Assembly: GCF_000731675.1 (NCBI RefSeq)
Contig: NZ_JMIT01000003.1
Coordinates: forward strand, 478,058-542,057
DNA: 64,000 nt
Reading direction: 5' to 3'
Source: Pseudomonas capeferrum
GTDB lineage: Bacteria > Pseudomonadota > Gammaproteobacteria > Pseudomonadales > Pseudomonadaceae
Shown here: piece after piece, positions 16,455 through 24,311 of the stretch
How the letters are laid out: every line of letters begins with the position of its first letter
Numbering within the stretch: position 1 is the stretch's first letter
Position numbers and translations under genes: made by a program
Notes under the pieces: model-generated
Seen by the model: only the letters and a program-made list of their open reading frames with translations
Told to the model about the DNA's origin: nothing
Database searches by the model: none

Positions 16455-17723
16455 TCAACGACTCACAGCAATCGCCTGGTCACTCATGATACGCGGAGTC
16501 AGGAAGACCAGCAGCTCGGATTTTTTCTCTTGTAATACATCGCGTCGAAACAGCCGCCCAACATACGGCAGATCGCCGAAAAATGGCACCTTGTCGACCA
16601 CATTGTTTTGCGTGGTCGAGTAGACGCCACCGATCACGATCGTCTCGCCGTCGGCCACGCGAACCTTGGCATTGACCTCGTTCTTGCGGATCGGCGGTAC
16701 GTTGTTCAAGGCATTGACGTAATCAGGCTCGTCCTTGGTCACCCTGACGGTCATGATGACCTTGTTGTCCGGGGTGATTTGCGGGGTGACTTCGAGCGAC
16801 AGCGAAGCCTCGCGAAACGACACCGAAGTGGCGCCGCTCTTGCTGGTTTCCTGGTAAGGCACTTCAGTGCCCTTGAGGATCCTGGCGGTTTCCTTGTCGG
16901 CCGTGACCACCTTCGGCTGCGAGATGATTTCGCCATTGCCGCTCTTCTCCATGGCACTGAGTTCAAGGTCGAGCAAGATGCCCCCGCGCAGCACACCCAG
17001 GCCCACACTGGAGCCGGCACGCTCCACGCCAAGGTCGACGAACAGCTCCTTGCCTGGCCGCACGCGCTCACCGTACAAAGGCCCACCCCAACGCACCCCT
17101 AGGCTCTTTTCGTAATCGACGCTGGCCTCGACAATACGCGCCTCGATCGCCACCTGGCGCACCGGCACATCCAGCTGCGCCACCAGTTGGCGTAGCTCGT
17201 CCAGGCGATCGGCGGGTTGGTAGGCCACCAGGGTGTTGGTGCGCGCATCGACGCTCAAACTGCCTCGCCCGGTCAGGATGCCGTCGTCCGCCAGTGTCGC
17301 CAGCAGCAGTTGCGCGAGCGCTGAAGCTTCGGCGTGATGGATCGGCATCAGCTCACGCTGCAGGGGTTGCAACTGGGCATCCAGCACCTGGCCCATGCGG
17401 GCGTCGAGCGATTGCCCGGCAAGCTCGGCCGCAGGCGCCACCAGCAGCACATTACCCTCTTCGCGCCGGGCCAGGCCCTTGCTGCGCAGCACCAGATCAA
17501 GCGCCTGGTCCCAGGGCACATCCTGCAGCCGCAGGGTGATATTGCCCTGCACCGAATCGCTGGCGACCAGGTTCACACCGGCGTAGTCCGCCAGCACCTG
17601 CAACACCGCGCGCACCTGCACATCCTGAAAGTTCAGCGACAGTGGCTCACCCCGATAGGGCATTGCCGACGCCAGCGGGATCGCCAAGACCCACGCCACC
17701 ATCCATTTCCAGAGCTTCTTCAT
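16455..17723 (-). CDS. pilQ: Short type IV pilus secretin PilQ
   Basis: The start is taken at ATG 17723 because a clear signal peptide follows (MKKLWKWMVAWVLAIPLASA). The protein is 422 residues, whereas classical PilQ secretins are about 650-750. It keeps an STN/N0-like domain (about residues 28-85, LSLNFQDVQVRAVLQVLADY), an N1-like module with TLVAYQPADRLDELRQLVAQ, and the secretin beta-domain ending VDKVPFFGDLPYVGRLF. There is no room for the N-terminal AMIN domains that anchor PilQ to peptidoglycan. The first 77 bp overlap the end of pilOP. It should form the outer-membrane pilus or DNA-uptake channel. Operon context makes the call firm. Confidence 0.9.
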   Translation of the reverse strand: MKKLWKWMVAWVLAIPLASAMPYRGEPLSLNFQDVQVRAVLQVLADYAGVNLVASDSVQGNITLRLQDVPWDQALDLVLRSKGLARREEGNVLLVAPAAELAGQSLDARMGQVLDAQLQPLQRELMPIHHAEASALAQLLLATLADDGILTGRGSLSVDARTNTLVAYQPADRLDELRQLVAQLDVPVRQVAIEARIVEASVDYEKSLGVRWGGPLYGERVRPGKELFVDLGVERAGSSVGLGVLRGGILLDLELSAMEKSGNGEIISQPKVVTADKETARILKGTEVPYQETSKSGATSVSFREASLSLEVTPQITPDNKVIMTVRVTKDEPDYVNALNNVPPIRKNEVNAKVRVADGETIVIGGVYSTTQNNVVDKVPFFGDLPYVGRLFRRDVLQEKKSELLVFLTPRIMSDQAIAVSR

Positions 17724-18663
17724 GCGGGTCCGGGACCTCCTTGTCCAGGGCTTTTCGGAGCGTGAGTATCGCGGTGCGTTCTTGCCAGGCACTGGCCATG
17801 AACCAACGTTCGCGCACTTCGACCTGCCGCTCGTCGACACGCACCACAACACCTTCATCGCGCCCCAGCCGATCACCTGGGCGCACGCGATACAGCCGCC
17901 CTGCGGACAGCAGCAGGGCTTCATGCGCTGTGCCACGTGCCAGGCTGCCGACCATTTCCAACTGTGCCAAGGGCACGCCCCCCAGTTCGCCGGGCGGCAT
18001 TCGCGCCGCACCAGAGGCGAACGGGTCGAGCAAAGGCGGCATGGCCGCTGCCCTGGCGGGCAAGTCCGCCAGTGACGCGGGCGCCGGAGGCGCCGCATCG
18101 GCATGGTAGGCATGAACCCTCAGGCGCAAGCGCAACACGGTAGGCCGCCCCTCGGCTTGATGCAGGCTCATGTCTTCGACGCGCAGCAGCCGCGCCTGGC
18201 CCAGCCAGTCATCCAGCCAAAGGCGCAACGCCGTGTATCGCCCCACCACGTGCACATCCAGGGGGGTGGTTCGGTAATCGGCCTGGCTCACTTCGTCATG
18301 TATGTCTAGCCGCTCGAACAACAGGCCATATTCATGCCCCGAGGCCGCCAGGGCATCGAGCAAGTCACTCATGCGCTGCCCTGCCGAAAGCTGCCACCGG
18401 GCGAGCTGCAATGCCTGCCGCGCGGCAGCCAGAGAACCCTCTGCGCGCGCCAGCTCAACTACCTGCGCCGCCTTGGCCGCATGTGCCTCATTCAACTGCT
18501 TATGCTGGGCAGTTACCTGCGCTTGAGCCTGCCGAAGCTCCGGCAGGCGGACTGCACACCCTAGCGCCAACACCAGCACACCCAGCAGGAACGAAGCGCC
18601 CCACCGGAAGCGGCGGGACCGCTCGACCCTTGCTTGCCAACGCATCCACCACGCTGCACTCAC
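17647..18663 (-). CDS. pilO: Fused PilO-PilP pilus alignment protein
   Basis: A single 338-codon frame starts at GTG 18663, overlapping the pilN stop by 4 bases. Residues 21-38 form one membrane span and about 41-100 a coiled coil. Residues about 100-190 then look like the PilO ferredoxin-like domain. After a Pro/Ala linker, residues 213-305 match the PilP beta-domain (LLDPFASGA; PLAQLEMVGSLARG; LYRVRPGDRLGRDEGVVVRV). Separate PilO and PilP normally occur as two genes; PilP is usually a lipoprotein, and here no lipobox remains. The last 25 or so residues are encoded inside the pilQ start region. The fusion would tether PilP to the inner membrane. Confidence 0.85.
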   Translation of the reverse strand: MSAAWWMRWQARVERSRRFRWGASFLLGVLVLALGCAVRLPELRQAQAQVTAQHKQLNEAHAAKAAQVVELARAEGSLAAARQALQLARWQLSAGQRMSDLLDALAASGHEYGLLFERLDIHDEVSQADYRTTPLDVHVVGRYTALRLWLDDWLGQARLLRVEDMSLHQAEGRPTVLRLRLRVHAYHADAAPPAPASLADLPARAAAMPPLLDPFASGAARMPPGELGGVPLAQLEMVGSLARGTAHEALLLSAGRLYRVRPGDRLGRDEGVVVRVDERQVEVRERWFMASAWQERTAILTLRKALDKEVPDPHEEALEMDGGVGLGDPAGVGNALSG

Positions 18664-19193
18664 GACCAGAACGCCGACACGCGCGCAGTCAGGACGAACT
18701 CGTCACCCGAAGGCAGGTGCTTCACATGCTTGAGTGCCAGGCCTTGCAACACTGCGGAGCGTTCGAGGTCGCGCATGAACTGGGCGACCACGGCGCCGGA
18801 TGCGGCCACACCGGTGACGTGCAAACGGCCGTGCGCAAGCGTTAGCTCAGTGAGCTGCAAGCCTGCGGGCAACGCGGCCTCCACATCTGCGAGCAAGGCA
18901 GGCAGTACCCCCTGATCGGCCCTCAGGCGGGCCAGGGCCGCAACCTGCGCCTGGGTGGCATCGTGGTCGGCACGCACGTCGGTGTGCTGCTCCAGCTGCT
19001 TGCCCAGCAGCGCCAGCGCAGACTGGTGGCTGGCATTGCTCGTCGCTTGCTGCTGGGCGCGCTGGCGTGCCAGTTGGTCAATCAGCATCACGCAACAAAG
19101 CGCCAGGATTGCACTGCCAAGCAACATCCACTGGAAGCGCCGAAGCATCGAGCGGCGCTGCCGCTCGCGCCAAGGTAATAGGTTCAGACGCAT
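18660..19193 (-). CDS. pilN: Type IV pilus assembly protein PilN
   Basis: The product is about 177 residues, starting at ATG 19193 (or the adjacent ATG at 19196); the first overlaps the pilM stop as ATGA-type coupling. It begins MRLNLLPWRERQRR, the conserved PilN cytoplasmic motif that docks onto PilM. Residues about 20-40 form a membrane span, then come a periplasmic coiled coil and a ferredoxin-like domain. PilN pairs with PilO in the inner-membrane alignment complex. The GTG of pilOP overlaps its stop codon. Confidence 0.92.
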   Translation of the reverse strand: MRLNLLPWRERQRRSMLRRFQWMLLGSAILALCCVMLIDQLARQRAQQQATSNASHQSALALLGKQLEQHTDVRADHDATQAQVAALARLRADQGVLPALLADVEAALPAGLQLTELTLAHGRLHVTGVAASGAVVAQFMRDLERSAVLQGLALKHVKHLPSGDEFVLTARVSAFWS

Positions 19194-20056
19194 CATGGGC
19201 GCATGCCCCCTGAGGCCAAGGCGCATGCCAGCAGCATGCCGCCGTCTTCCGGCGCCAGCCCCGCACGCAGCGGCAGTTGCCGACAGGGCAGGTTCACCGC
19301 TTCACTCAGGCCTTCAAGCCACCCCTGCTCAATCACCGAGCTGCTGACGACCAGCAAGCACTTCAGCTGGGCTTCGCCCGCCAAATGCGCATGCAATTGG
19401 GCAGGCATTTGCCCGAGGTGCAACTCGCGGCGCTGCGTTGGCACGCCCTGTTGCCAGCAATGCAACGTCGCACCTTGCGCCTCCAGGCGCAACAAGGCCG
19501 AGCCCGCAAGCTCGCTCTGCGGCAACATTCGCTGCAACGCGACGCTGTCGACTTCCATCACCTCCAGCTGCAGCCCGGCGGCATCAAGCAGGGCTTCAAT
19601 CGGCTCCAATGAGCGCTGGCGACAGGCAGCCACCATGACATCCAGGCAGCCGGCCTGGTCCTTGGAAGGGCCAAGCACCTGAAAGTCCAAGGCCAGATCC
19701 TCCAGCGCAAAGGGGAACAGGCGATCGGCATCGGCCAGCAACTGCGCTTCCATGTCCGCCTCACTCTGGCCTGCCGGTAACTGGCAAGGCTTGCAGATCA
19801 CCTGATTTGCCGGCAGCGCTAGCGCAGCCCGCCGCTGCCGAATGCCGCTGCGCCTGCAGGCACGCTGCAAGGCACCTACCACGCGCACAGGGTCGCTTGC
19901 CCAGTCACCGCCACTGTAGGGTTCATACGGTTCGTGCGCCCAGGCCGCGACCTGGCAACGCCCATTGCGCTGCCGCAGCTGCACAACCCGAACCGAGTCG
20001 AGGGCAATTTCCACCCCCATCAATGAACCGGCATCCATGCCGAAACGTCCAAGCAT
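19193..20056 (-). CDS. pilM: Type IV pilus assembly protein PilM (actin-like)
   Basis: The 287-residue cytoplasmic protein begins MLGRFGMDAGSLMGVEIALD, with the PilM-type phosphate-1-like strand GVEIALDSVRVVQL. It continues through EAQLLADADRLFPFALEDLALDFQVLG-like sequence of the PilM/FtsA fold (only partly conserved versus PilM of P. aeruginosa, which is about 354 residues). PilM binds the PilN N-terminus and couples motor ATPases to the alignment complex. It is the first gene of the pilMN(OP)Q operon and is divergent from ponA, the usual neighbour in pseudomonads. It is somewhat short, so its nucleotide-binding ability is uncertain. Confidence 0.88.
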   Translation of the reverse strand: MLGRFGMDAGSLMGVEIALDSVRVVQLRQRNGRCQVAAWAHEPYEPYSGGDWASDPVRVVGALQRACRRSGIRQRRAALALPANQVICKPCQLPAGQSEADMEAQLLADADRLFPFALEDLALDFQVLGPSKDQAGCLDVMVAACRQRSLEPIEALLDAAGLQLEVMEVDSVALQRMLPQSELAGSALLRLEAQGATLHCWQQGVPTQRRELHLGQMPAQLHAHLAGEAQLKCLLVVSSSVIEQGWLEGLSEAVNLPCRQLPLRAGLAPEDGGMLLACALASGGMRP

Positions 20057-20163
20057 CACTGCTCCTTTGCTGTATGCCGCAAACCCGCGTCAACACTAGG
20101 CCTGCGCGGCCGAACGGATCGACGGGCCGCCTGGCCGGTCACCCGGCGAGGCGAAAAAATGCT

Positions 20164-20169
20164 TATAAT
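20164..20169 (+). promoter_or_regulatory. Candidate -10 box (TATAAT) for ponA
   Basis: An exact TATAAT lies 65 bases upstream of the TTG start of ponA. No clear TTGACA is found 16-18 bases upstream, so this is a partial sigma-70 match. Its position argues against the alternative ponA start at 20181, which would fall almost at the expected transcription start. Confidence 0.5.
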
Positions 20170-20234
20170 GCCCAGCGTTTTTGGTCCGCTGGACCCGTAC
20201 GCAATTCACTTATCAACCTGGACGCCCAAAAGCC

Positions 20235-22688
20235 TTGATACGTCTGCTGAAGTTCTTCTGGTGGTCTTCCGTCGCAGTCATTAGCGCGCTCGTACTCGGT
20301 GTGAGCGGTGCGTTTCTGTATCTTAGCCCTAGCCTGCCCTCGGTCGAGTCACTCAGAAGCATCCAGTTGCAGATCCCCCTCAGGGTGTACAGCAGCGACG
20401 GCAAGCTGATTGCCGAGTTCGGCGAAATGCGCCGCTCGCCGATCCGCTTCGCGGAAATCCCCCCACAATTTATCCAGGCGCTTCTGTCAGCCGAGGACGA
20501 CAACTTCCTCAATCACTATGGCGTCGACCCCAGCAGCCTGATGCGCGCGGCCACTCAGTTGGTCAAAACCGGTCATATCCAGACCGGTGGCAGCACCATC
20601 ACGATGCAGGTGGCGAAGAACTTCTTCCTGACCAGCGAACGCAGCTTCTCGCGCAAGACCAACGAAATCCTCCTGGCCCTGCAGATCGAACGTGAGCTGA
20701 CCAAGGACGAAATCCTCGAGCTGTACGTGAACAAGATCTACCTGGGCAACCGGGCGTACGGCATCGATGCGGCCGCACAGGTCTACTACGGCAAGTCGAT
20801 CCGCGACGTGAGCCTGGCGCAGATGGCAATGATCGCCGGCCTGCCCAAGGCTCCTTCGCGCTTCAACCCGCTGGCCAACCCGGTGCGCGCCAAAGAGCGC
20901 CGCGACTGGATCCTGGGCCGCATGTACAAGCTCGGCAAGATTGACCAGGCCAGCTACCAGACCGCCCTGGCCGAACCGCTCAACGCCAGCTACCACGTGC
21001 CGACCCCCGAGGTGAACGCCCCGTACATCGCTGAAATGGCCCGCGCCGAGATGGTCGGCCGCTATGGCAGCGATGCCTACACCGAAGGCTTCCGTGTCAC
21101 CACGACCGTGCCGAGCGACATGCAGGAGATGGCCAACAAAGCCATTCTCGGCGGCCTTTCCGACTACGACGAACGCCACGGCTACCGCGGCCCCGATGCG
21201 CGCTTCCCGGGCAAGACCCACGCAGCCTGGCTGCTGGAGCTGGGCAAGCAGCGCACCCTGGGCGGCCTTGAGCCGGCCATCGTCACCCAGGTCGACAAGG
21301 CCGGGCTTACGGTGCTGACCCGTAGCGGCCAAGAAGAAACCGTCGCCTGGGACACCATGAAGTGGGCGCGCCCGTTCCTCAATAGCAACTCCCAGGGCCG
21401 CACACCGCAGAGCCCGGCAGATGTTGCACAGGTCGGCGACCTGGTGCGCCTGCAACGCCTGGATGACGGCACGCTCAAGTTCAGCCAGGTGCCGGGCGCA
21501 CAGAGCGCGCTGGTCACCCTCGACCCTTACAACGGCGCTATCCGTGCCCTGGTCGGCGGCTTCTCGTTCGAGCAGAGCAACTACAACCGCGCCATGCAGG
21601 CCAAGCGCCAACCCGGTTCGAGCTTCAAGCCTTTCATCTATAGCGCGGCACTGGACAGCGGCTACACCGCCGCCAGCCTGGTCAACGATGCGCCGATCGT
21701 GTTCGTCGACGAGTACCTGGACAAGGTCTGGCGACCGAAGAACGACACCAACACCTTCCTCGGCCCGATCCGCATGCGCGAGGCGCTGTACAAGTCGCGC
21801 AACCTGGTATCGATCCGCCTGCTGCAGGCAATGGGCGTGGACCGCACCATCGACTACATCGCCAAGTTCGGCTTCAACAAGCAGGACCTGCCCCGCAACC
21901 TGTCGCTGGCACTGGGCACGGCTACCCTGACCCCGATGGAGATCGCCACTGGCTGGAGCACTTTTGCCAACGGCGGCTACAAGATCACCCCCTACCTGAT
22001 CGATCGCATCGAGAGCCGCAACGGCGAGACACTGTTCACCGCCAACCCGGCCCGTGTACCTCAAGGTGCCGAGGACCAGGCCGGCCTTGCCGCGCCTGAA
22101 CAGCCGATCAGCACCGTAGCGATGCCGGGCGAGGCGCCAGCCGCCTTTGGCCAGGTCACACCGGCGCCACAAGTGCCGGCAGTGGCTGAGCAGATCATCG
22201 ACGGGCGCACCAGCTACATCCTCACCAGCATGCTGCAGGACGTGATCAAACGCGGCACCGGCCGCCGTGCACTGGCCCTGGGCCGCACCGACCTGGCGGG
22301 CAAGACCGGTACCACCAACGAGTCCAAGGATGCCTGGTTCTCCGGCTACAACGCCGATTACGTGACCACGGTATGGGTCGGTTTCGACCAACCCGAAACC
22401 CTGGGCCGTCGTGAATACGGTGGCACAGCGGCACTGCCGATCTGGATGAGCTTCATGGGCGCCGCGCTCAAGGACAAGCCCAACCACGCCCCTGCGGAGC
22501 CGGAAGGCATCCTCAGCCTGCGGGTTGACCCGGTCAGCGGTCGCGCCGCCTCGCCGAGCACGCCCAACGCCTATTTCGAGCTGTTCAAGGCTGAAGACTC
22601 GCCGCCGTCGGTGGATGAGCTGGGCAACGGTGCGGCACCGGGCAGCCCGCTGCCGGCAGATGAAGCGGCGCCGATGGATCTGTTCTAA
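20235..22688 (+). CDS. ponA: Penicillin-binding protein 1A (bifunctional class A PBP)
   Basis: I place the start at TTG 20235 (MIRLLKFFWWSSVAVISALV), giving 817 residues. One N-terminal membrane span is followed by a GT51 glycosyltransferase with EDDNFLNHYG and GGSTITMQVAKNFFL, then a transpeptidase with the SxxK motif in PGSSFKPF, SRN (SxN) and KTGTT. The protein polymerises glycan strands and cross-links peptidoglycan on the periplasmic face. The in-frame TTG at 20181 would add 18 residues but sits too close to the TATAAT box. It is divergent from the pil operon and ends at a bidirectional terminator. Confidence 0.95.
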   Translation: MIRLLKFFWWSSVAVISALVLGVSGAFLYLSPSLPSVESLRSIQLQIPLRVYSSDGKLIAEFGEMRRSPIRFAEIPPQFIQALLSAEDDNFLNHYGVDPSSLMRAATQLVKTGHIQTGGSTITMQVAKNFFLTSERSFSRKTNEILLALQIERELTKDEILELYVNKIYLGNRAYGIDAAAQVYYGKSIRDVSLAQMAMIAGLPKAPSRFNPLANPVRAKERRDWILGRMYKLGKIDQASYQTALAEPLNASYHVPTPEVNAPYIAEMARAEMVGRYGSDAYTEGFRVTTTVPSDMQEMANKAILGGLSDYDERHGYRGPDARFPGKTHAAWLLELGKQRTLGGLEPAIVTQVDKAGLTVLTRSGQEETVAWDTMKWARPFLNSNSQGRTPQSPADVAQVGDLVRLQRLDDGTLKFSQVPGAQSALVTLDPYNGAIRALVGGFSFEQSNYNRAMQAKRQPGSSFKPFIYSAALDSGYTAASLVNDAPIVFVDEYLDKVWRPKNDTNTFLGPIRMREALYKSRNLVSIRLLQAMGVDRTIDYIAKFGFNKQDLPRNLSLALGTATLTPMEIATGWSTFANGGYKITPYLIDRIESRNGETLFTANPARVPQGAEDQAGLAAPEQPISTVAMPGEAPAAFGQVTPAPQVPAVAEQIIDGRTSYILTSMLQDVIKRGTGRRALALGRTDLAGKTGTTNESKDAWFSGYNADYVTTVWVGFDQPETLGRREYGGTAALPIWMSFMGAALKDKPNHAPAEPEGILSLRVDPVSGRAASPSTPNAYFELFKAEDSPPSVDELGNGAAPGSPLPADEAAPMDLF

Positions 22689-22815
22689 AAGCGCAGTGCT
22701 GTCTTGAGGTTTGAGTGGGCGCGTAAATCGAGCGCCGCCCGCGCGGCGCCCGATTTCGCAGCCGACAAAAGTGTGGTGACGAATCCCACTGCCCCTACGC
22801 CTCCAAGACAAAAAA

Positions 22816-22842
22816 AGCCCCGACTCTCACGAGCCGGGGCTT
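22816..22842. terminator. Bidirectional terminator between ponA and maeB
   Basis: AGCCCCG...CGGGGCT, with an inner CTC/GAG pairing, is flanked by A-run and T-run on both sides, so it can terminate transcription from either direction between the convergent ponA and maeB. Confidence 0.88.
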
Positions 22843-22864
22843 TCTTGTGTGGCTACGACCAGAA

Positions 22865-24133
22865 TCAGCCGTTGAACACTTCATCCACGCTGTTCAGCGG
22901 GTAGTGCTTCGGATACGGCAGAGTCGCCACGCCGGATTCGATGGCTGCCTTGGCAACGGCATCGGAAACGACGGTGATCAGACGGGCATCCAGAGGCTTC
23001 GGAATGATGTACTCACGGCCGAACTCCAGGCCTTCGACGCCGTAGGCTTCGCAGACTTCCTTCGGCACCGGCAGCTTGGCCAGGTCTTTCAGGGCGATGG
23101 CGGCGGCGATCTTCATTTCTTCGTTGATGCGCTTGGCGCGAACGTCCAGGGCACCACGGAAGATGAACGGGAAGCCCAGTACGTTGTTGACCTGGTTCGG
23201 GTAGTCGGAACGACCGGTGGCCATGATCACATCGTTGCGAGTGGCGTGAGCCAGCTCTGGCGAGATTTCCGGATCGGGGTTCGAGCAGGCGAACACGATC
23301 GGGTTGGCCGCCATCGACTTCAGGCCTTCTGCGCTCAGCAGGTTCGGGCCGGACAGGCCAACGAACACGTCGGCACCGTTCAGGGCGTCAGCCAGGGTGC
23401 GCTTGTCGGTCGCGTGGGCGAACTGCGCCTTGTACTGGTTCAGGTCGTCGCGGCCAGCGTGAATCACGCCGCTGCGGTCGATCATGTAGATGTTTTCGAC
23501 CTTGGCACCCATGCTGACCAGCAGCTTCATGCACGAGATGGCGGCAGCGCCGGCACCCAGGCAGACGATCTTGGCTTCTTCCAGTTTCTTGCCGGCGATT
23601 TCCAGGGCGTTGATCATGCCGGCGGCGGTAACGATCGCGGTGCCGTGCTGGTCATCGTGGAAGACCGGGATGTCGCACTGTTCGATCAGGGTGCGCTCGA
23701 TTTCGAAGCACTCGGGTGCCTTGATGTCTTCGAGGTTGATGCCACCAAAAGTGATCGAAATGCGGCGAACGGTGTCGATGAAGGCTTGCGGGCTCTCCGA
23801 CTCGACTTCGATGTCGAACACATCGATACCGGCGAAACGCTTGAACAGAACACCCTTGCCTTCCATGACCGGCTTCGAGGCCAGTGGGCCCAGGTCACCC
23901 AGACCGAGGATGGCGGTACCATCAGAGATCACCGCAACCAGGTTGCCCTTGCCGGTGTACTTGTAGGCCAGCTCTGGATCACGGCCGATTTCGCGCACGG
24001 GTTCGGCAACACCTGGGCTGTAAGCCAGGGCGAGGTCGCGGGCGGTGGCGGTGGGCTTGGAGAGCTCGACGCTCAGTTTCCCCGGACGAGGTTGAGCGTG
24101 ATATTCGAGAGCGGCGGTTTTCAGGTCTGACAT
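22865..24133 (-). CDS. maeB: Malic enzyme (single-domain MaeB type)
   Basis: The 422-residue protein starts MSDLKTAALEYHAQPRPGKL at ATG 24133 (a second ATG three codons upstream is possible). It carries AYSPGVAEPVREIG, the catalytic-site NLVAVISDGTAILGLGD, VFHDDQHGTAIV for metal and substrate, and the Rossmann CLGAGAAAISCMKLL. It decarboxylates malate to pyruvate with reduction of NAD(P). Unlike E. coli MaeB (about 760 residues) it has no C-terminal phosphotransacetylase domain. Cofactor choice (NADP is usual for this subgroup) is inferred only. Monocistronic. Confidence 0.95.
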   Translation of the reverse strand: MSDLKTAALEYHAQPRPGKLSVELSKPTATARDLALAYSPGVAEPVREIGRDPELAYKYTGKGNLVAVISDGTAILGLGDLGPLASKPVMEGKGVLFKRFAGIDVFDIEVESESPQAFIDTVRRISITFGGINLEDIKAPECFEIERTLIEQCDIPVFHDDQHGTAIVTAAGMINALEIAGKKLEEAKIVCLGAGAAAISCMKLLVSMGAKVENIYMIDRSGVIHAGRDDLNQYKAQFAHATDKRTLADALNGADVFVGLSGPNLLSAEGLKSMAANPIVFACSNPDPEISPELAHATRNDVIMATGRSDYPNQVNNVLGFPFIFRGALDVRAKRINEEMKIAAAIALKDLAKLPVPKEVCEAYGVEGLEFGREYIIPKPLDARLITVVSDAVAKAAIESGVATLPYPKHYPLNSVDEVFNG

Positions 24134-24311
24134 GGTGGGCATTCCGCTATTTACTGTTCTGACGGACCGCCGAGGATACGCAAAGAGCCGGGGAGTCACA
24201 AGACTGGTCGGTCACTTGTGTCAAGGCCTTTAGCCTACGACTTTACGCTATAACCCACGGGGCATAAGACTGACAGTGTGTACAATCCAATAGCGAAATG
24301 TCTACATCTTT

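Noticed and set aside
20487..22811. 774-codon frame on the strand opposite ponA
   Set aside because: Shadow frame of a GC-rich gene; low-complexity Arg/Ala/Gly composition, and ponA has full catalytic motifs.
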